Shown piece after piece: positions 43,148 through 52,730 of a stretch of DNA of 64,000 nt. The notes under the pieces are model-generated. The model did not search any database. It worked only from the letters and a program-made list of their open reading frames with translations, and was not told where the DNA came from. The translations under genes and the position numbers were made by a program. Source of the DNA: Chryseobacterium cucumeris (lineage in GTDB: Bacteria > Bacteroidota > Bacteroidia > Flavobacteriales > Weeksellaceae); the NCBI RefSeq assembly GCF_016775705.1, contig NZ_CP068760.1:1550001-1614000 (forward strand), in the 5' to 3' direction. Position 1 is the first letter of the stretch. Each line of letters starts with the position of its first letter.

Positions 43148-43609
43148 ATGCTAGAAAAAAATACGGTTGCCCCTGATTTTACATTATTTGCAACCCCGGA
43201 CCAGAAGATTACCTTATCCGAATTCAGAGGACGAAACGTTATCCTTGCATTTTACCCGGCAGACTGGAGCCCGGTGTGCAGTGACCAGATGGCATTGTAC
43301 AACGAAATGCTGAAGTATTTCAAAAAATATGATGCGGAGATTTTCGGAATTTCCGTAGACAGCAAATGGTGCCATCTGGCATTTTCACAATCCAGAAACC
43401 TGCACTTCCCACTGCTTGCAGACTTTGAAGCCAAAGGAGAAACAGCCAGGAAATATGGTGTTTACAATGACGAAGAAGGAGAATGCAACAGAGCCCTTTT
43501 TGTCATCAATAAAGACGGTCTCATCGAATGGAGCTACCTCTCCCCCACCGCCATCAATCCTGGCGCAGACGGAATTTTAGAAGCATTAGAAAACCTTAAC
43601 ATGAAATAA
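43148..43609 (+). CDS. Peroxiredoxin, AhpC/TSA or Bcp type
   Basis: A 153-aa thiol peroxidase that reduces hydrogen peroxide and organic hydroperoxides. The peroxidatic Cys lies in PADWSPVCSDQM (about residue 38-42) preceded by VILAFYP; this is the PxxxTxxC-like pattern in which SP-V-C replaces the usual T. The thioredoxin fold continues to FVINKDGLIEWSYLSPT. I use the ATG at 43148 (MLEKNTVAPDFTLF), not an upstream frame inside the DUF1275 gene. Its position 2 bp before the DsbA-like gene suggests that partner could recycle it. Confidence 0.9.
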   Translation: MLEKNTVAPDFTLFATPDQKITLSEFRGRNVILAFYPADWSPVCSDQMALYNEMLKYFKKYDAEIFGISVDSKWCHLAFSQSRNLHFPLLADFEAKGETARKYGVYNDEEGECNRALFVINKDGLIEWSYLSPTAINPGADGILEALENLNMK

Positions 43610-43611
43610 TT

Positions 43612-44130
43612 ATGTCACTTAAACCATCAGTCAGCAATGCTGACCATACTCAGGGCAACTCAGATGCCAGCTTAGTCATTGTAGAATACGGGGATTATCA
43701 GTGTCCTTACTGCGGAGCAGCCTATCCGGTTCTTAAAGAATTAATGAAAGAATTCGGAGATCAGATCAGATTTGTATTCAGAAATTTTCCGCTGTCAGAA
43801 ATGCATCAGTATGCAAGAACGGCAGCACTGACAGCAGAAGCGGCAGCTTTGCAGGGAAAATTCTGGGAAATGCATGATGCTATTTATGAAAACCAGGAAT
43901 ACCTGAATGCTGATCTTCCGTTAAAGCTTGCAGAAAAACTGGGATTAAATATTTCCCAATTCAAAGTTGATATTCATAAGAAGGAATTAGCAGAAAAGGT
44001 AGATACAGACTTTGAAAGCGGTATCATCAGCGGAGTGAACGGAACCCCTTCATTTTTCATTAACGGAAATAAATTCAATGGCGGTGCAGAAGACCTTTTC
44101 CAGTTGGTACGTGAAAATACTGCCTATTAA
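43612..44130 (+). CDS. DsbA-like thiol oxidoreductase (cytoplasmic)
   Basis: A 172-aa thioredoxin-fold protein of the DsbA/FrnE type, with the active site YGDYQCPYCGAAYP (C31, C34), a helical insertion and the cis-Pro loop GVNGTPSFFING. It lacks a signal peptide, so it should act in the cytoplasm, possibly reducing the peroxiredoxin encoded just upstream or protecting protein thiols. It follows the peroxiredoxin gene with a 2-bp gap and precedes the chloroperoxidase-like hydrolase by 50 bp. Confidence 0.9.
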   Translation: MSLKPSVSNADHTQGNSDASLVIVEYGDYQCPYCGAAYPVLKELMKEFGDQIRFVFRNFPLSEMHQYARTAALTAEAAALQGKFWEMHDAIYENQEYLNADLPLKLAEKLGLNISQFKVDIHKKELAEKVDTDFESGIISGVNGTPSFFINGNKFNGGAEDLFQLVRENTAY

Positions 44131-44180
44131 TCAGAAAAATATTTAAACAAAATCAATTCATAACATTAAAAATAAACAAC

Positions 44181-45002
44181 ATGAGCACATTAACATTAAA
44201 AGACGGAACAGAAATTTTTTACAAAGATCAGGGACAAGGCCCGGTATTAATGTTTCACCACGGATGGCCTTTATCATCTGACGATTGGGATGCACAGGTA
44301 ATCTTCTTCCTGCAGAAAGGCTACAGAGTGGTTACTCACGACAGAAGAGGCCACGGACGCTCCAGCCAGAATATCTACAATCACACTATTGAGCAATACG
44401 CTTCTGATGCCGCAGAACTGGTTGAATTCTTAGATCTGAAAGATGTTGTACACATCGGGCATTCAACAGGTGGCGGTGAAGTGATCCGTTATGTGAATAA
44501 ATACTCGAATGGAAGAGCTAAGAAAGCAGTTCTGATCAGCGCCATTCCACCGGTAATGGTGAAAAGTGAGAATAATCCTGACGGTGTTCCTATGGAAGTT
44601 TTCGACAATATCAGGGAACAGACGATGAACAACAGAAATCAGTTTTATTATGATCTGACTTTCCCTTTCTACGGCTACAACAGAGAAGGTGCCAATATAA
44701 AAGACGGTGTTCAGAGAAATTGGTGGAGACAGGGATTAATGGGCGGAATTGTTGCTCATTATGATGGGATTAAAGCTTTTTCAGAAACAGATTTAACGGA
44801 AGATTTAAAAGCTGTTGACATTCCTGTTCTGGTGATGCATGGTGAAGATGACCAGATCGTTCCTATTGCCAATGCGGCATTAAAATCAATTAAATTATTA
44901 AAGAACGGAAAGCTGATCACGTATCCGGGATTCCCTCATGGTATGCCGACTACAGAGCATGAGACGATCAACAAAGACCTTTTGGAATTTATCAGATCTT
45001 AA
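44181..45002 (+). CDS. Cofactor-free chloroperoxidase-like alpha/beta hydrolase (first copy)
   Basis: A 273-aa alpha/beta hydrolase of the non-heme chloroperoxidase/perhydrolase group. The nucleophile is S95 in HIGHSTGGGE, with the Asp in HGEDDQIVP (about 225) and the His in FPHGMPTTEH (about 252), and the oxyanion segment HHGWPLSSDD. Such enzymes hydrolyse esters or form peracids; in stress operons they are thought to handle reactive acyl or peroxide species. It is about 94 percent identical by eye to the protein at 58230, in the opposite orientation. It ends the operon; a terminator follows at 45028. Confidence 0.93.
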   Translation: MSTLTLKDGTEIFYKDQGQGPVLMFHHGWPLSSDDWDAQVIFFLQKGYRVVTHDRRGHGRSSQNIYNHTIEQYASDAAELVEFLDLKDVVHIGHSTGGGEVIRYVNKYSNGRAKKAVLISAIPPVMVKSENNPDGVPMEVFDNIREQTMNNRNQFYYDLTFPFYGYNREGANIKDGVQRNWWRQGLMGGIVAHYDGIKAFSETDLTEDLKAVDIPVLVMHGEDDQIVPIANAALKSIKLLKNGKLITYPGFPHGMPTTEHETINKDLLEFIRS

Positions 45003-45027
45003 AAACAATCTCTTTTCAATATACTGA

Positions 45028-45056
45028 AGATGAACTTTAATGGTTCATCTTTTTTA
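45028..45056 (+). terminator. Terminator after the bicupin-to-hydrolase operon
   Basis: AGATGAAC and GTTCATCT form a perfect 8-bp stem with a 7-nt loop, followed by a TTTTTATTT tract. Confidence 0.82.
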
Positions 45057-45132
45057 TTTCAGGTATTGTACCACTCACATGCAGATCTTTTTCAATTTTT
45101 ACTATCTTTAAACTTTCAAGTAAGAATTTTCT

Positions 45133-46686
45133 ATGAGTAAGCCTTCTGATCCCAATGCAGAAATGATGAAACGCCTGCAGGAAATGCAGAAAGAACAGCT
45201 TATGATTTCCCGTTTAACCAAAGAGTTGTCTACCATTTTAGATAAGAAACAGCTTCAGCTTGTTATCAATACATCTTTCAAAACTGAACTGGGATTCAAT
45301 GATTGTATGATGATCAGGGATGTAAAAGGAAATATTGAAATACTCAGCAGCCGGAATGAAAATCAGAACCATACCACAGATCAACAGCTTGACAGGTATG
45401 TAAAAAACTGTCTTGATTCTGCGGAGCCTCTTCTTTTTGATCTGAAAGAATTGTCACCGCTTCCTTCCTGTTTTACCGAAGCTAAAAATTCGGGAATGCG
45501 GATGGCTGTCGGATTGGGACTGCCGGCTGTCAGTGAAAGTAAAAATGTACTTTTCCTTTTCTACAGAAGCTTTATTTCAAGAGATACAATTCCGGAAAGA
45601 ATTTTAAACGGTATTTCTACCCAGCTTTCCATTACCCTTCATAACATTGATGTTCAGGAGCAGTTGAAAACATTTCAGGGAAATATCCGGGACTTTCCAA
45701 AAGAAACTGAAGAAGAAAAGGAAAGCAGACACGGCTTTCATGGAATTGTGGGGCAAAGTGAAGCCATGCAGCTCATTTTCGAAAGGATCTCACAGGCAGC
45801 TCCATCACAATCCAATGTGATTATCTTTGGAGAAACGGGCACGGGAAAAGAGCTTATAGCACAGGCAGTTCATGAACTTTCAGAATTTTCGGGAAAGAAG
45901 ATGATCAGAATAAATTGTGCGGCCATTCCTGCCAACTTAATAGAATCTGAACTGTTCGGACACGAAAAAGGAAGCTTCACAGGAGCAACAGAGCAAAGAA
46001 AAGGAAAGTTTGAACAGGCTCACAACAGCACCATTTTCCTGGATGAAATTGGTGAACTTCCCCTGGAATTACAAGCCAGGCTTCTGAGGGTTCTTCAGGA
46101 AAAAGAAATTGAAAGAATCGGCGGAAACAAAAGGATTAAGGTGAATGTACGGATCATTACGGCCACCAACAGGAATCTTGAAAAAGAAGTAGCGGAAGGC
46201 CGGTTCAGAAGTGATCTTTTTTACAGGCTGAATGTATTTCCTATCCATCTTCCTGCCTTGCGGGAAAGAAAAGAGGATATTCCTTTACTGGCAGACTATT
46301 TCCTAAAGAAATTATACCCGAAAACTGGCAAAAAGATTAATGGTTTTTCTCAGAACGTAGTAAAAATGATGATTACCAATCCATGGCTGGGTAATATCCG
46401 CGAGCTGGAAAACATGGTTGAAAGAAGCATGCTGACAGCAAAAGGAGATATGATCAGGGAAATGGATTTTCCGAAAGTTATTAACTCTCAAAACACGGAT
46501 CAGGATTTTCAGGTTAAAACACTGCAGGAATTTGAAAAGGAATATATTTTAAAAATAATCAAAAAATGTAACGGCCGTATTTTCGGGGAAACAGGCGCTG
46601 CGAAACTGCTGGGATTACCACCAACCACGCTTATTTCCAAAATGCAGAAACTTGGAATAGAGAAGGAACATTATTATAATAAATAA
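45133..46686 (+). CDS. Sigma-54-dependent activator with GAF-like sensor
   Basis: A 517-aa transcriptional activator. The N-terminal region (about 25-180) looks like a GAF domain rather than a receiver. The AAA+ domain (about 205-430) shows Walker [12 protein letters not shown] (about 233-243), the sigma-54 contact loop as GSFTGA (about 280; usually GAFTGA), Walker [10 protein letters not shown] and the arginine region [15 protein letters not shown]. The C-terminal Fis-type helix-turn-helix (about 465-515) ends [16 protein letters not shown]. It needs RpoN and ATP to open promoters. A TATCTTTA box lies shortly before the start. The related regulator at 47908 has a receiver domain instead. Confidence 0.93.
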   Translation: MSKPSDPNAEMMKRLQEMQKEQLMISRLTKELSTILDKKQLQLVINTSFKTELGFNDCMMIRDVKGNIEILSSRNENQNHTTDQQLDRYVKNCLDSAEPLLFDLKELSPLPSCFTEAKNSGMRMAVGLGLPAVSESKNVLFLFYRSFISRDTIPERILNGISTQLSITLHNIDVQEQLKTFQGNIRDFPKETEEEKESRHGFHGIVGQSEAMQLIFERISQAAPSQSNVIIFGETGTGKELIAQAVHELSEFSGKKMIRINCAAIPANLIESELFGHEKGSFTGATEQRKGKFEQAHNSTIFLDEIGELPLELQARLLRVLQEKEIERIGGNKRIKVNVRIITATNRNLEKEVAEGRFRSDLFYRLNVFPIHLPALRERKEDIPLLADYFLKKLYPKTGKKINGFSQNVVKMMITNPWLGNIRELENMVERSMLTAKGDMIREMDFPKVINSQNTDQDFQVKTLQEFEKEYILKIIKKCNGRIFGETGAAKLLGLPPTTLISKMQKLGIEKEHYYNK

Positions 46687-46691
46687 TCAAT

Positions 46692-47174
46692 ATGGAAATA
46701 GAGCTTTTAAAATATTTACAGAGTAATCCGGCAGCATATCCCAATAATCAGGAATATGAAGGAAGGATAAAACCAATTTCGCTTATAGAAATACAACAGC
46801 TTGAAGTAAAATATAACAATGGACAAGCTTTTCCAAAAGTTTTAAAAGAGCTTTTATTTCTTGCAGGAAACTATTGTTATGTTCTGGATTATAATATTTT
46901 TGATACTCAGGAAGAACTTCAAGATGCTGCCAGGTCGTGGTTATTGTTCTATAATAGAAATATCAACAGAAACTTTTTTGTTGTCGATGCCTATAATGCA
47001 GGGGATCAATTTTTATTTATATATCTGGATGAAGGAGATGATCCAATAATAAGACAAGCCTATTTACCGTCAAGGAGTGATATCCAATTTATTACGTCCC
47101 TTTTAAACAAGACTCTCTCTCAATATATAGAAGATCAGATTGATGATGTAAAACAGGGACATAATCCTTTTTAA
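46692..47174 (+). CDS. SMI1/KNR4 (SUKH) family protein
   Basis: A 160-aa cytoplasmic protein of the SUKH superfamily: ISLIEIQQLEVKYNNGQAFP followed by KVLKELLFLAGN matches the family start, with a following beta-strand run and an acidic C-terminus. SUKH proteins often act as immunity proteins for secreted toxins, but no toxin or secretion gene is next to it. It follows the sigma-54 activator by 5 bp and overlaps the convergent TMEM175-type gene by 4 bp, so no terminator space exists between them. Confidence 0.78.
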   Translation: MEIELLKYLQSNPAAYPNNQEYEGRIKPISLIEIQQLEVKYNNGQAFPKVLKELLFLAGNYCYVLDYNIFDTQEELQDAARSWLLFYNRNINRNFFVVDAYNAGDQFLFIYLDEGDDPIIRQAYLPSRSDIQFITSLLNKTLSQYIEDQIDDVKQGHNPF

Positions 47175-47785
47175 TCAACCATTTCTATTTTCCCAGAAGA
47201 CAATGCCCAGAAAATCCAAAGTCCTAAAATGATCAGCAGCGACAAGGCCGGGATCCAGAACGACAGGATTAATGCCATAACATAAATAGGAAGTCCATAC
47301 AAGTAGTTGTTGTGGATCTTTTTTATAGCCGCATCAGTAATACCCGGGCGCAAAAGCTTTTTGTTACGGGTTGCCAGAAACCATAATAAATTGTAAGCAA
47401 GATTGATCAGGACAAAAATACCGGTATAAAGTGCCACGACAACAGAAGAGGCTTCACCGTCAAAATACCTTGCCAGCAAAGCGGTAGGATAAGAAACTGC
47501 TGAAACCAGAAAAAGGATAAGCCCATTCGCAAACATAATCGCCGAATTCCGGCTGTAGATCTGTTTGAAGATCTTATGATGGTTCACCCACATGATGAAA
47601 ATGCTGAAAAATGAAAGGATAAATGCCAGAAATGCCGGCCATTGATTCTTCAGAAAGACCAGAAGATCATTCCCGTTTTGTATTGAGTTCTCTTCAGGGA
47701 AGTGAAGATCCAGCACCAAAAGCGTAACGGCTATTGCAAAAACACCATCACTGAATCCTTCTATTCTGAGTGTTTCTTTTTCCAT
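47171..47785 (-). CDS. TMEM175/DUF1211-type membrane protein
   Basis: A 204-aa protein with about six helices. The N-terminal ETLRIEGFSDGVFAIAVTLL holds the FSD motif in helix 1, which lines the pore in TMEM175 potassium channels; bacterial homologues are also cation channels. It should be an inner-membrane potassium-conducting channel, by family. It is convergent with the SUKH gene (4-bp overlap) and lies 122 bp after the sigma-54 regulator on the same strand, so it may be the last gene of that transcript. Confidence 0.87.
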   Translation of the reverse strand: MEKETLRIEGFSDGVFAIAVTLLVLDLHFPEENSIQNGNDLLVFLKNQWPAFLAFILSFFSIFIMWVNHHKIFKQIYSRNSAIMFANGLILFLVSAVSYPTALLARYFDGEASSVVVALYTGIFVLINLAYNLLWFLATRNKKLLRPGITDAAIKKIHNNYLYGLPIYVMALILSFWIPALSLLIILGLWIFWALSSGKIEMVD

Positions 47786-47907
47786 AATTACCTGATTGAT
47801 TTATTATTGTAAGGCATAATAATTTTATCCTCAAACTATTTGAAGAGTGATTATTAAAAAATTGAAATAAAAAATGAGCTTACGTTTTTTCTCAAAGCAG
47901 CTCCAGA

Positions 47908-49260
47908 TTATTTATACCCTTTGTCAATTCCTAACTTCTTCATTTTGGAATATAAAGTCTGAGGCTGTATTTTCAACAGCTCTGCAGCACCGCCCGGCCC
48001 GGAAACTTTTCCGCCGGAAGACTGAAGTGCATTCATAATATGATCTCTTTCCATATCTTCCAATGATTTCAGCGGTCCTTGTGTTTCTGTAGGTTTTTCA
48101 ACGATTTTAGGCAGATCAAAACTTTCTATTTCTGAGGTTTTGGTCAAAAGAACACTTCGTTCGATCAAATGCTCCAGTTCACGGATATTTCCCGGCCAGT
48201 GATAATTCAGCAGCTGTTCCAGTGCTTTTTCACTGATGGATGTGATATTTCTTCTTGAGGCAGCGGCATATTTATTCAGGAAAAAATGGGCCAGCAATAC
48301 GATATCTTCCTTTCTTTCTCTCAACGGAGGCAGTTCAATAGGGAAAACATTCAAACGGTAATACAAATCCAGCCTGAATCTTCCTTCCGCCACTTCTTTT
48401 TCCAGGGAACGGTTGGTCGCTGCCACAATTCTTACGTTCACTTTAACCGTATTATTTCCTCCAAGCCGTTCGATTTCTTTTTCCTGTAAAACTCTCAGTA
48501 ATTTAACCTGTGAATCCAGTGGCAACTCTCCTATTTCATCCAGGAAGACTGTTCCTCCGTTGGCCTGTTCAAACTTTCCGATCCTCAATGTATTGGCTCC
48601 GGTAAAGCTTCCTTTTTCGTGTCCGAAAAGCTCGGATTCGATAAGCGCATGCGGCAGTGCGGCACAGTTGACTACAACAATAGGATGAGCGCTGCGGTCT
48701 GAAAGCTCATGAACGGAATGAGCCACTTTTTCCTTACCCGTTCCGCTTTCCCCGACCACCAGAACAGAGGTATCTGTAGGAGCGACTATTCTTATTTTTT
48801 CAACAACATCCTGAAGTACCTTGCTTTTCCCGATAATTCCTTCTATGACTTCATTATTTCCGGTATCAGTGCACAATTCACAGCCTCTTTCCATATCATA
48901 ACGGTATCTGGCAATGTCAAGCATCACAATCATATCACGCTCCCGGAAGGGTTTTACCATAAATCCGTAGGGCTGTGTTTCTTTCACTGCTTCCAGGGTA
49001 GACTGGTTGGTATTGGCTGAAATATAAAGAAAAGGCAGGTGCATTTCACGCAGTTCCCAGGCGAGATCAATTCCTGTGAGATCACCTTTTAAGATGATAT
49101 CAAGAAGTACCCAATCCGGCTTATTATCTGCAATCAGTTTTCTGGCCTGAACCACTGAAGATGCAATTCCTGTAACCTGATAACCGGCCTTCATCAGCAT
49201 CAGTTTGAGATCATTGGCTACAATAAATTCATCTTCTACAATTAATATTTTTTCTTTCAT
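47908..49260 (-). CDS. Sigma-54-dependent response regulator (NtrC type)
   Basis: A 450-aa response regulator. The receiver domain (about 1-120) has E9-D10 and the phospho-acceptor D54 in WVLLDIILKGDLTG. The AAA+ domain (about 145-370) has Walker A GESGTGKEKVA (about 168), GSFTGA (about 219; GAFTGA variant) and [13 protein letters not shown], followed by [15 protein letters not shown]. The C-terminal Fis-type domain ends KIQPQTLYSKMKKLGID. It lies 12 bp after the TPR kinase gene, its evident partner. Its AAA+ core closely resembles that of the regulator at 45133, pointing to duplication. It must act with RpoN; no clear sigma-54 promoter was found in the operon. Confidence 0.94.
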   Translation of the reverse strand: MKEKILIVEDEFIVANDLKLMLMKAGYQVTGIASSVVQARKLIADNKPDWVLLDIILKGDLTGIDLAWELREMHLPFLYISANTNQSTLEAVKETQPYGFMVKPFRERDMIVMLDIARYRYDMERGCELCTDTGNNEVIEGIIGKSKVLQDVVEKIRIVAPTDTSVLVVGESGTGKEKVAHSVHELSDRSAHPIVVVNCAALPHALIESELFGHEKGSFTGANTLRIGKFEQANGGTVFLDEIGELPLDSQVKLLRVLQEKEIERLGGNNTVKVNVRIVAATNRSLEKEVAEGRFRLDLYYRLNVFPIELPPLRERKEDIVLLAHFFLNKYAAASRRNITSISEKALEQLLNYHWPGNIRELEHLIERSVLLTKTSEIESFDLPKIVEKPTETQGPLKSLEDMERDHIMNALQSSGGKVSGPGGAAELLKIQPQTLYSKMKKLGIDKGYK

Positions 49261-49272
49261 GGTAATCAGCCT

Positions 49273-51540
49273 TTAATTTGAAGGAGTTATTTCTGTATTT
49301 TTTCTGAAGGTAATCGTGACTTTTAAGCCACCTTTATTTTCGAGATGGAAAGTTCCGTCCAGCTGATCGGTAAGCCCGCGCATCAGATTCATTCCCAAAG
49401 AATCTGTTTCTTCGATATTAAAATCTTCGGGAAGTCCTACTCCATTATCTGAGATCCTCAGTTCACAAAGGTCATCACCAATATTTTTAAATGAAACGAA
49501 AACTTCCCCTTTCCGGTCATCCGGAAATGCATATTTTACGGTATTGTTGACTGCTTCATTGACGATCAGTCCCATAGGAACCGCCTGGGCCACATCAAGA
49601 AACACTTTATCAGTATCTACTGTAAAGTTGATTTTCCTGTCAGATGAATAACATTCTTTGATATAGGTAATCAGCTCATAAATATACCACGACATATCAA
49701 TCATTGAAAGATTATCAGACTGATAAAGCTTCTGGTGGATCAGGGACATGGCATGCATTCTGTGCTGGCTGTTCTGGATGGCCATCAAAGCATCTTCATT
49801 GTCAAGATAAGCCGATTGTGTATTAAGTAAACTGATCACAATCTGCAGGTTATTTTTAACCCTGTGATGGATTTCCTTTAAGAGCCATTCTTTCTCGGAA
49901 AGTAATTTCTTCAGCTGTTCGTTCTGTTCATCAATCTGCTTACGTTTCAGTTCCAGGTTTTTATTGGCATTGCTTTTTAATCTTGAGCGGTTATACAGCA
50001 AAGCAGCAAAAAGGATCAGTGCCAGAATGCTTCCGATGAAGACATATCTGATAAAGGTATCATTGGCAATCTTAATATCCTGCAGTTTTGCTTTCTGGGT
50101 CAGCAGCTGAATATTTTTATCTTTCTGTTCTGTCTCAAACTGAATTTTAAGACTGTTGATCTGCTTGCTTTTTTCACCGTTAAAAACAGAATCGGAAAGC
50201 TTTTTGTACAGCTGATAATGCTGTATGGCATCAAGGTATTTTCCCTGTATGGAATCTGCTTTGAACCACATTAAATGGTTTTCCGAACGAAGCATATCAT
50301 TTCCGTTATTTTTGGCTATCGAATCAAAAAGTCTGGCTTCACGATACATTTTATCAAAGTTCCGGGTCTGGTAATGATAGAAAACAAAGCTTCGCAGCAA
50401 TGAGGCCTGCTGATTATTTTTTTCTGCATTTTCACCATAATAGGCCACCAGTTTTTTGTAGTAGGCTTCAGCTTCATTAAACTGCTTTAAAATAGTATAG
50501 GTGCTGAACAGGATATAGTTTTCTGACATTTCAAAATCCTTGTCTACTATGGGGTAACGTTCTCTGTACTCTTGTATCATGGTAATGGCCTGCTTAAACT
50601 TTTTCTGCCTGATCAGCATGGTAGAAATATTATTGGCCACCGTTCTGATGTAGGTGTTATCTTTGTTTTTCTTTGCTGTGGCCAGTGATTTTTCCCAATA
50701 CTTCATGGCATCATCATTTTTACGGAGATAATAATATACCATTCCGATATTGCTGTAAATAGAGCACATCTGCAAAGAATAATCATTCACACTTTCGGCT
50801 GTTTTTTCTGCCAGAAGACCATAACGGAGTGCTTCCTCATAATCCGCTTTCTGAATTTCAACCTGAGAGATAAGATTATAAACACTCTGTAATTCTCTGA
50901 ATTTAACGGACTTATAAACAGACAGGGATTGTTTGAGCAAGCCCAGAGCCTTATCAGCATTTTCCTTGATGTAGTAAAGCTCACCCAGATCTTTTAAAAC
51001 ACCTGCCTGATTCAGTTTTGATCCTGAATTCTTAAACAGTTCCAATGCTTTTTCTTTCAGTTTGATTTTAGTATCAAAATATTCGGGGTTATTGTCATAC
51101 ATATATGATAATTCATTGTATGCTTCTCCGGCCTGCTCTTTAAAATGATTTTTTTCAAAATAAGAAAGCGCCTGTTTCATGTTGGAAAAAGCAATCGTTT
51201 TACGGCCTCTTTCTTTATCTATTTTAGCCTCCAGAAATATGATTTTTCCGGCAGACAGCAGATCTCCGGATTTCACATTGAGTGCTTTTGCCTGTCTGTT
51301 CAGAATAGCGGCACTGTCGAGGTCAGCTTTCAGCTCTCCTTTTTTGGTAATGTAATAGTTACTCAGACGCAGCAATAAAGTGATTTTCTGAGTAGTATTG
51401 GCGGAAGAGGAAATCTGTTTTCTCAACAGTGCAGGATTTTCCTGGGTCTGTGCTTTTATACTGTATGAAAACATCAAAACCAACGAAAAACATACTATCT
51501 TTAGTAGATTTTTAGATAAAAAATAAAGGCTGAAATTCAT
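49273..51540 (-). CDS. TPR sensor histidine kinase, HisKA_2 type
   Basis: A 755-aa kinase. A signal peptide (about 1-30) precedes TPR repeats (about 80-420) in the periplasm, a membrane helix (about 497-517; FIGSILALILFAALLYN), a coiled coil and a HisKA_2 kinase core: EIHHRVKNNLQIVISLLNTQ (His near 557), NEAVNNTVKYAFP and ISDNGVGLPED. The kinase family usually pairs with antiterminator or LytTR regulators; here the neighbour is a sigma-54 regulator, an unusual match. The signal is likely protein-protein or peptide binding by the TPR. It is preceded 45 bp upstream by the DUF1275 gene on the same strand. Confidence 0.93.
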   Translation of the reverse strand: MNFSLYFLSKNLLKIVCFSLVLMFSYSIKAQTQENPALLRKQISSSANTTQKITLLLRLSNYYITKKGELKADLDSAAILNRQAKALNVKSGDLLSAGKIIFLEAKIDKERGRKTIAFSNMKQALSYFEKNHFKEQAGEAYNELSYMYDNNPEYFDTKIKLKEKALELFKNSGSKLNQAGVLKDLGELYYIKENADKALGLLKQSLSVYKSVKFRELQSVYNLISQVEIQKADYEEALRYGLLAEKTAESVNDYSLQMCSIYSNIGMVYYYLRKNDDAMKYWEKSLATAKKNKDNTYIRTVANNISTMLIRQKKFKQAITMIQEYRERYPIVDKDFEMSENYILFSTYTILKQFNEAEAYYKKLVAYYGENAEKNNQQASLLRSFVFYHYQTRNFDKMYREARLFDSIAKNNGNDMLRSENHLMWFKADSIQGKYLDAIQHYQLYKKLSDSVFNGEKSKQINSLKIQFETEQKDKNIQLLTQKAKLQDIKIANDTFIRYVFIGSILALILFAALLYNRSRLKSNANKNLELKRKQIDEQNEQLKKLLSEKEWLLKEIHHRVKNNLQIVISLLNTQSAYLDNEDALMAIQNSQHRMHAMSLIHQKLYQSDNLSMIDMSWYIYELITYIKECYSSDRKINFTVDTDKVFLDVAQAVPMGLIVNEAVNNTVKYAFPDDRKGEVFVSFKNIGDDLCELRISDNGVGLPEDFNIEETDSLGMNLMRGLTDQLDGTFHLENKGGLKVTITFRKNTEITPSN

Positions 51541-51585
51541 TTTTTAAAGGTAATCTATTATCCTGTAATCTGCCATAGTCCAGAG

Positions 51586-52251
51586 CTAGTTTTTACGGTG
51601 GTAAAAATAGCAGATTATCATTGCCAGTCCCGGTAAAATCAGTGTTACCAGCCCATATTGTTTTCCTGCATAAGCTCCTAAAAAACAACCAACCAGAAAT
51701 CCAAGAATGGTAATCAGCTGTTTCTTCAGGCTTGCCCATGCTTCAGGGTGGTGAAAGCCGCTTGACAGAAGCGTTCCGAAATCCAGGGAAGCCTGGGTTA
51801 CATTTCCTGTCATCATGGTAGTCGGGCCATGGGTTTCCTTTGCATAAAGTTTTCCGAAAGCATTCTGAAGCCCCATTGCAAAAACGGTAATCATAGCCAC
51901 AGTATACATGATGACTTCTGAAAACATTCCGTAGTAACTGAGAACAGCAACAATAATTCCGGCTAAAAAGAGCAACGCTCCTTCCCAGAATAGCAGCGTA
52001 TAATGATTGATAACCTTTCCGGCGATTCTTCCTCCTGCCATAACCGCAAGAATAAAGACCGGAAAAGTAAGCAGCTTTACCCAGGCGTGAATATCCGATC
52101 CCTTCACAAACTGATAGGCAAAGACAATAAAGTTTCCCGTAACATGCGCCGAAAAAAGGGCATCTGCCGATACAAAAGTCACGGTATCGCAATATCCGGC
52201 AATCATGGTTAACAATAAGGTGACAAAACCGATATTATGATTTACTTCCAT
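51586..52251 (-). CDS. DUF1275 (YoaK) family membrane protein, second copy
   Basis: A 221-aa inner-membrane protein with about six helices, including VTLLLTMIAGYCDTVTFV and the family segment FSAHVTGNFIVFA, then AMGLQNAFGKLYAKETHGPT with TMMTGNVTQASLD. It is a paralog of the protein at 42451, but the plus-strand copy is only moderately similar. Function is not established. The gap to dps is 4 bp upstream and to the TPR kinase 45 bp downstream, so the regulators may be transcribed from the same operon. Confidence 0.87.
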   Translation of the reverse strand: MEVNHNIGFVTLLLTMIAGYCDTVTFVSADALFSAHVTGNFIVFAYQFVKGSDIHAWVKLLTFPVFILAVMAGGRIAGKVINHYTLLFWEGALLFLAGIIVAVLSYYGMFSEVIMYTVAMITVFAMGLQNAFGKLYAKETHGPTTMMTGNVTQASLDFGTLLSSGFHHPEAWASLKKQLITILGFLVGCFLGAYAGKQYGLVTLILPGLAMIICYFYHRKN

Positions 52252-52255
52252 TTTT

Positions 52256-52729
52256 CTATTTTAAATGTGAACGCAGCATCCAGGCCATTTTCTCATGGGT
52301 TTCCAGCAATCCGGTAATATAGTCGCTTGTCCCTGAATCACGGAATTCAACAGCGAAGTTTTCAATATTTTCACGAAGATGAATGATGATACTTTCGTGG
52401 TCGGAAAGAAGTGTTCTGATGTAAGTCAGACTGTCGTTCGATTCCAGATGATGTTCGGACAGATGCGTTAATGCCAGGTACTCCCTTAAAGTGGCCGGTG
52501 CATAATGCCCCAGCGTTCTGATTCTTTCCGCCAGATCATCGATGATGTCGTCCAGCTGCCCGTATTGTGCTTCAAAAAACAGATGTTTATTATAAAAGTC
52601 GTGACCTTCGACATTCCAATGTGCTTTTCTTGTTTTGGTATACAATACAAATTCATCTGCTAAAGTGGTAACAAGCACTTCAGCAACTTTTGCTAAATTT
52701 TCGTTTTTAATTCCGATTGAAGTTTTCAT
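52256..52729 (-). CDS. dps: Dps-type ferritin (second copy)
   Basis: A 157-aa Dps protein with the ferroxidase signature RKAHWNVEGHDFYNKHLFFE then QYGQLDDIIDDLAERIR and the C-terminal TSDYITGLLETHEKMAWMLR. It has the same length as the copy at 35324 and is about half identical by eye, an old duplication rather than a recent one. It should store iron and protect DNA from peroxide. It lies 1 bp after DoxX and 4 bp before DUF1275 in the minus-strand operon. Confidence 0.93.
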   Translation of the reverse strand: MKTSIGIKNENLAKVAEVLVTTLADEFVLYTKTRKAHWNVEGHDFYNKHLFFEAQYGQLDDIIDDLAERIRTLGHYAPATLREYLALTHLSEHHLESNDSLTYIRTLLSDHESIIIHLRENIENFAVEFRDSGTSDYITGLLETHEKMAWMLRSHLK

Positions 52730-52730
52730 T

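Noticed and set aside
46692..47174. Toxin-immunity system around the SUKH protein
   Set aside because: No polymorphic toxin, secretion gene or further immunity gene is adjacent.
51743..52192. 149-codon frame inside the DUF1275 gene
   Set aside because: Same-strand shadow in another frame; odd composition rich in Cys, Arg and Tyr.
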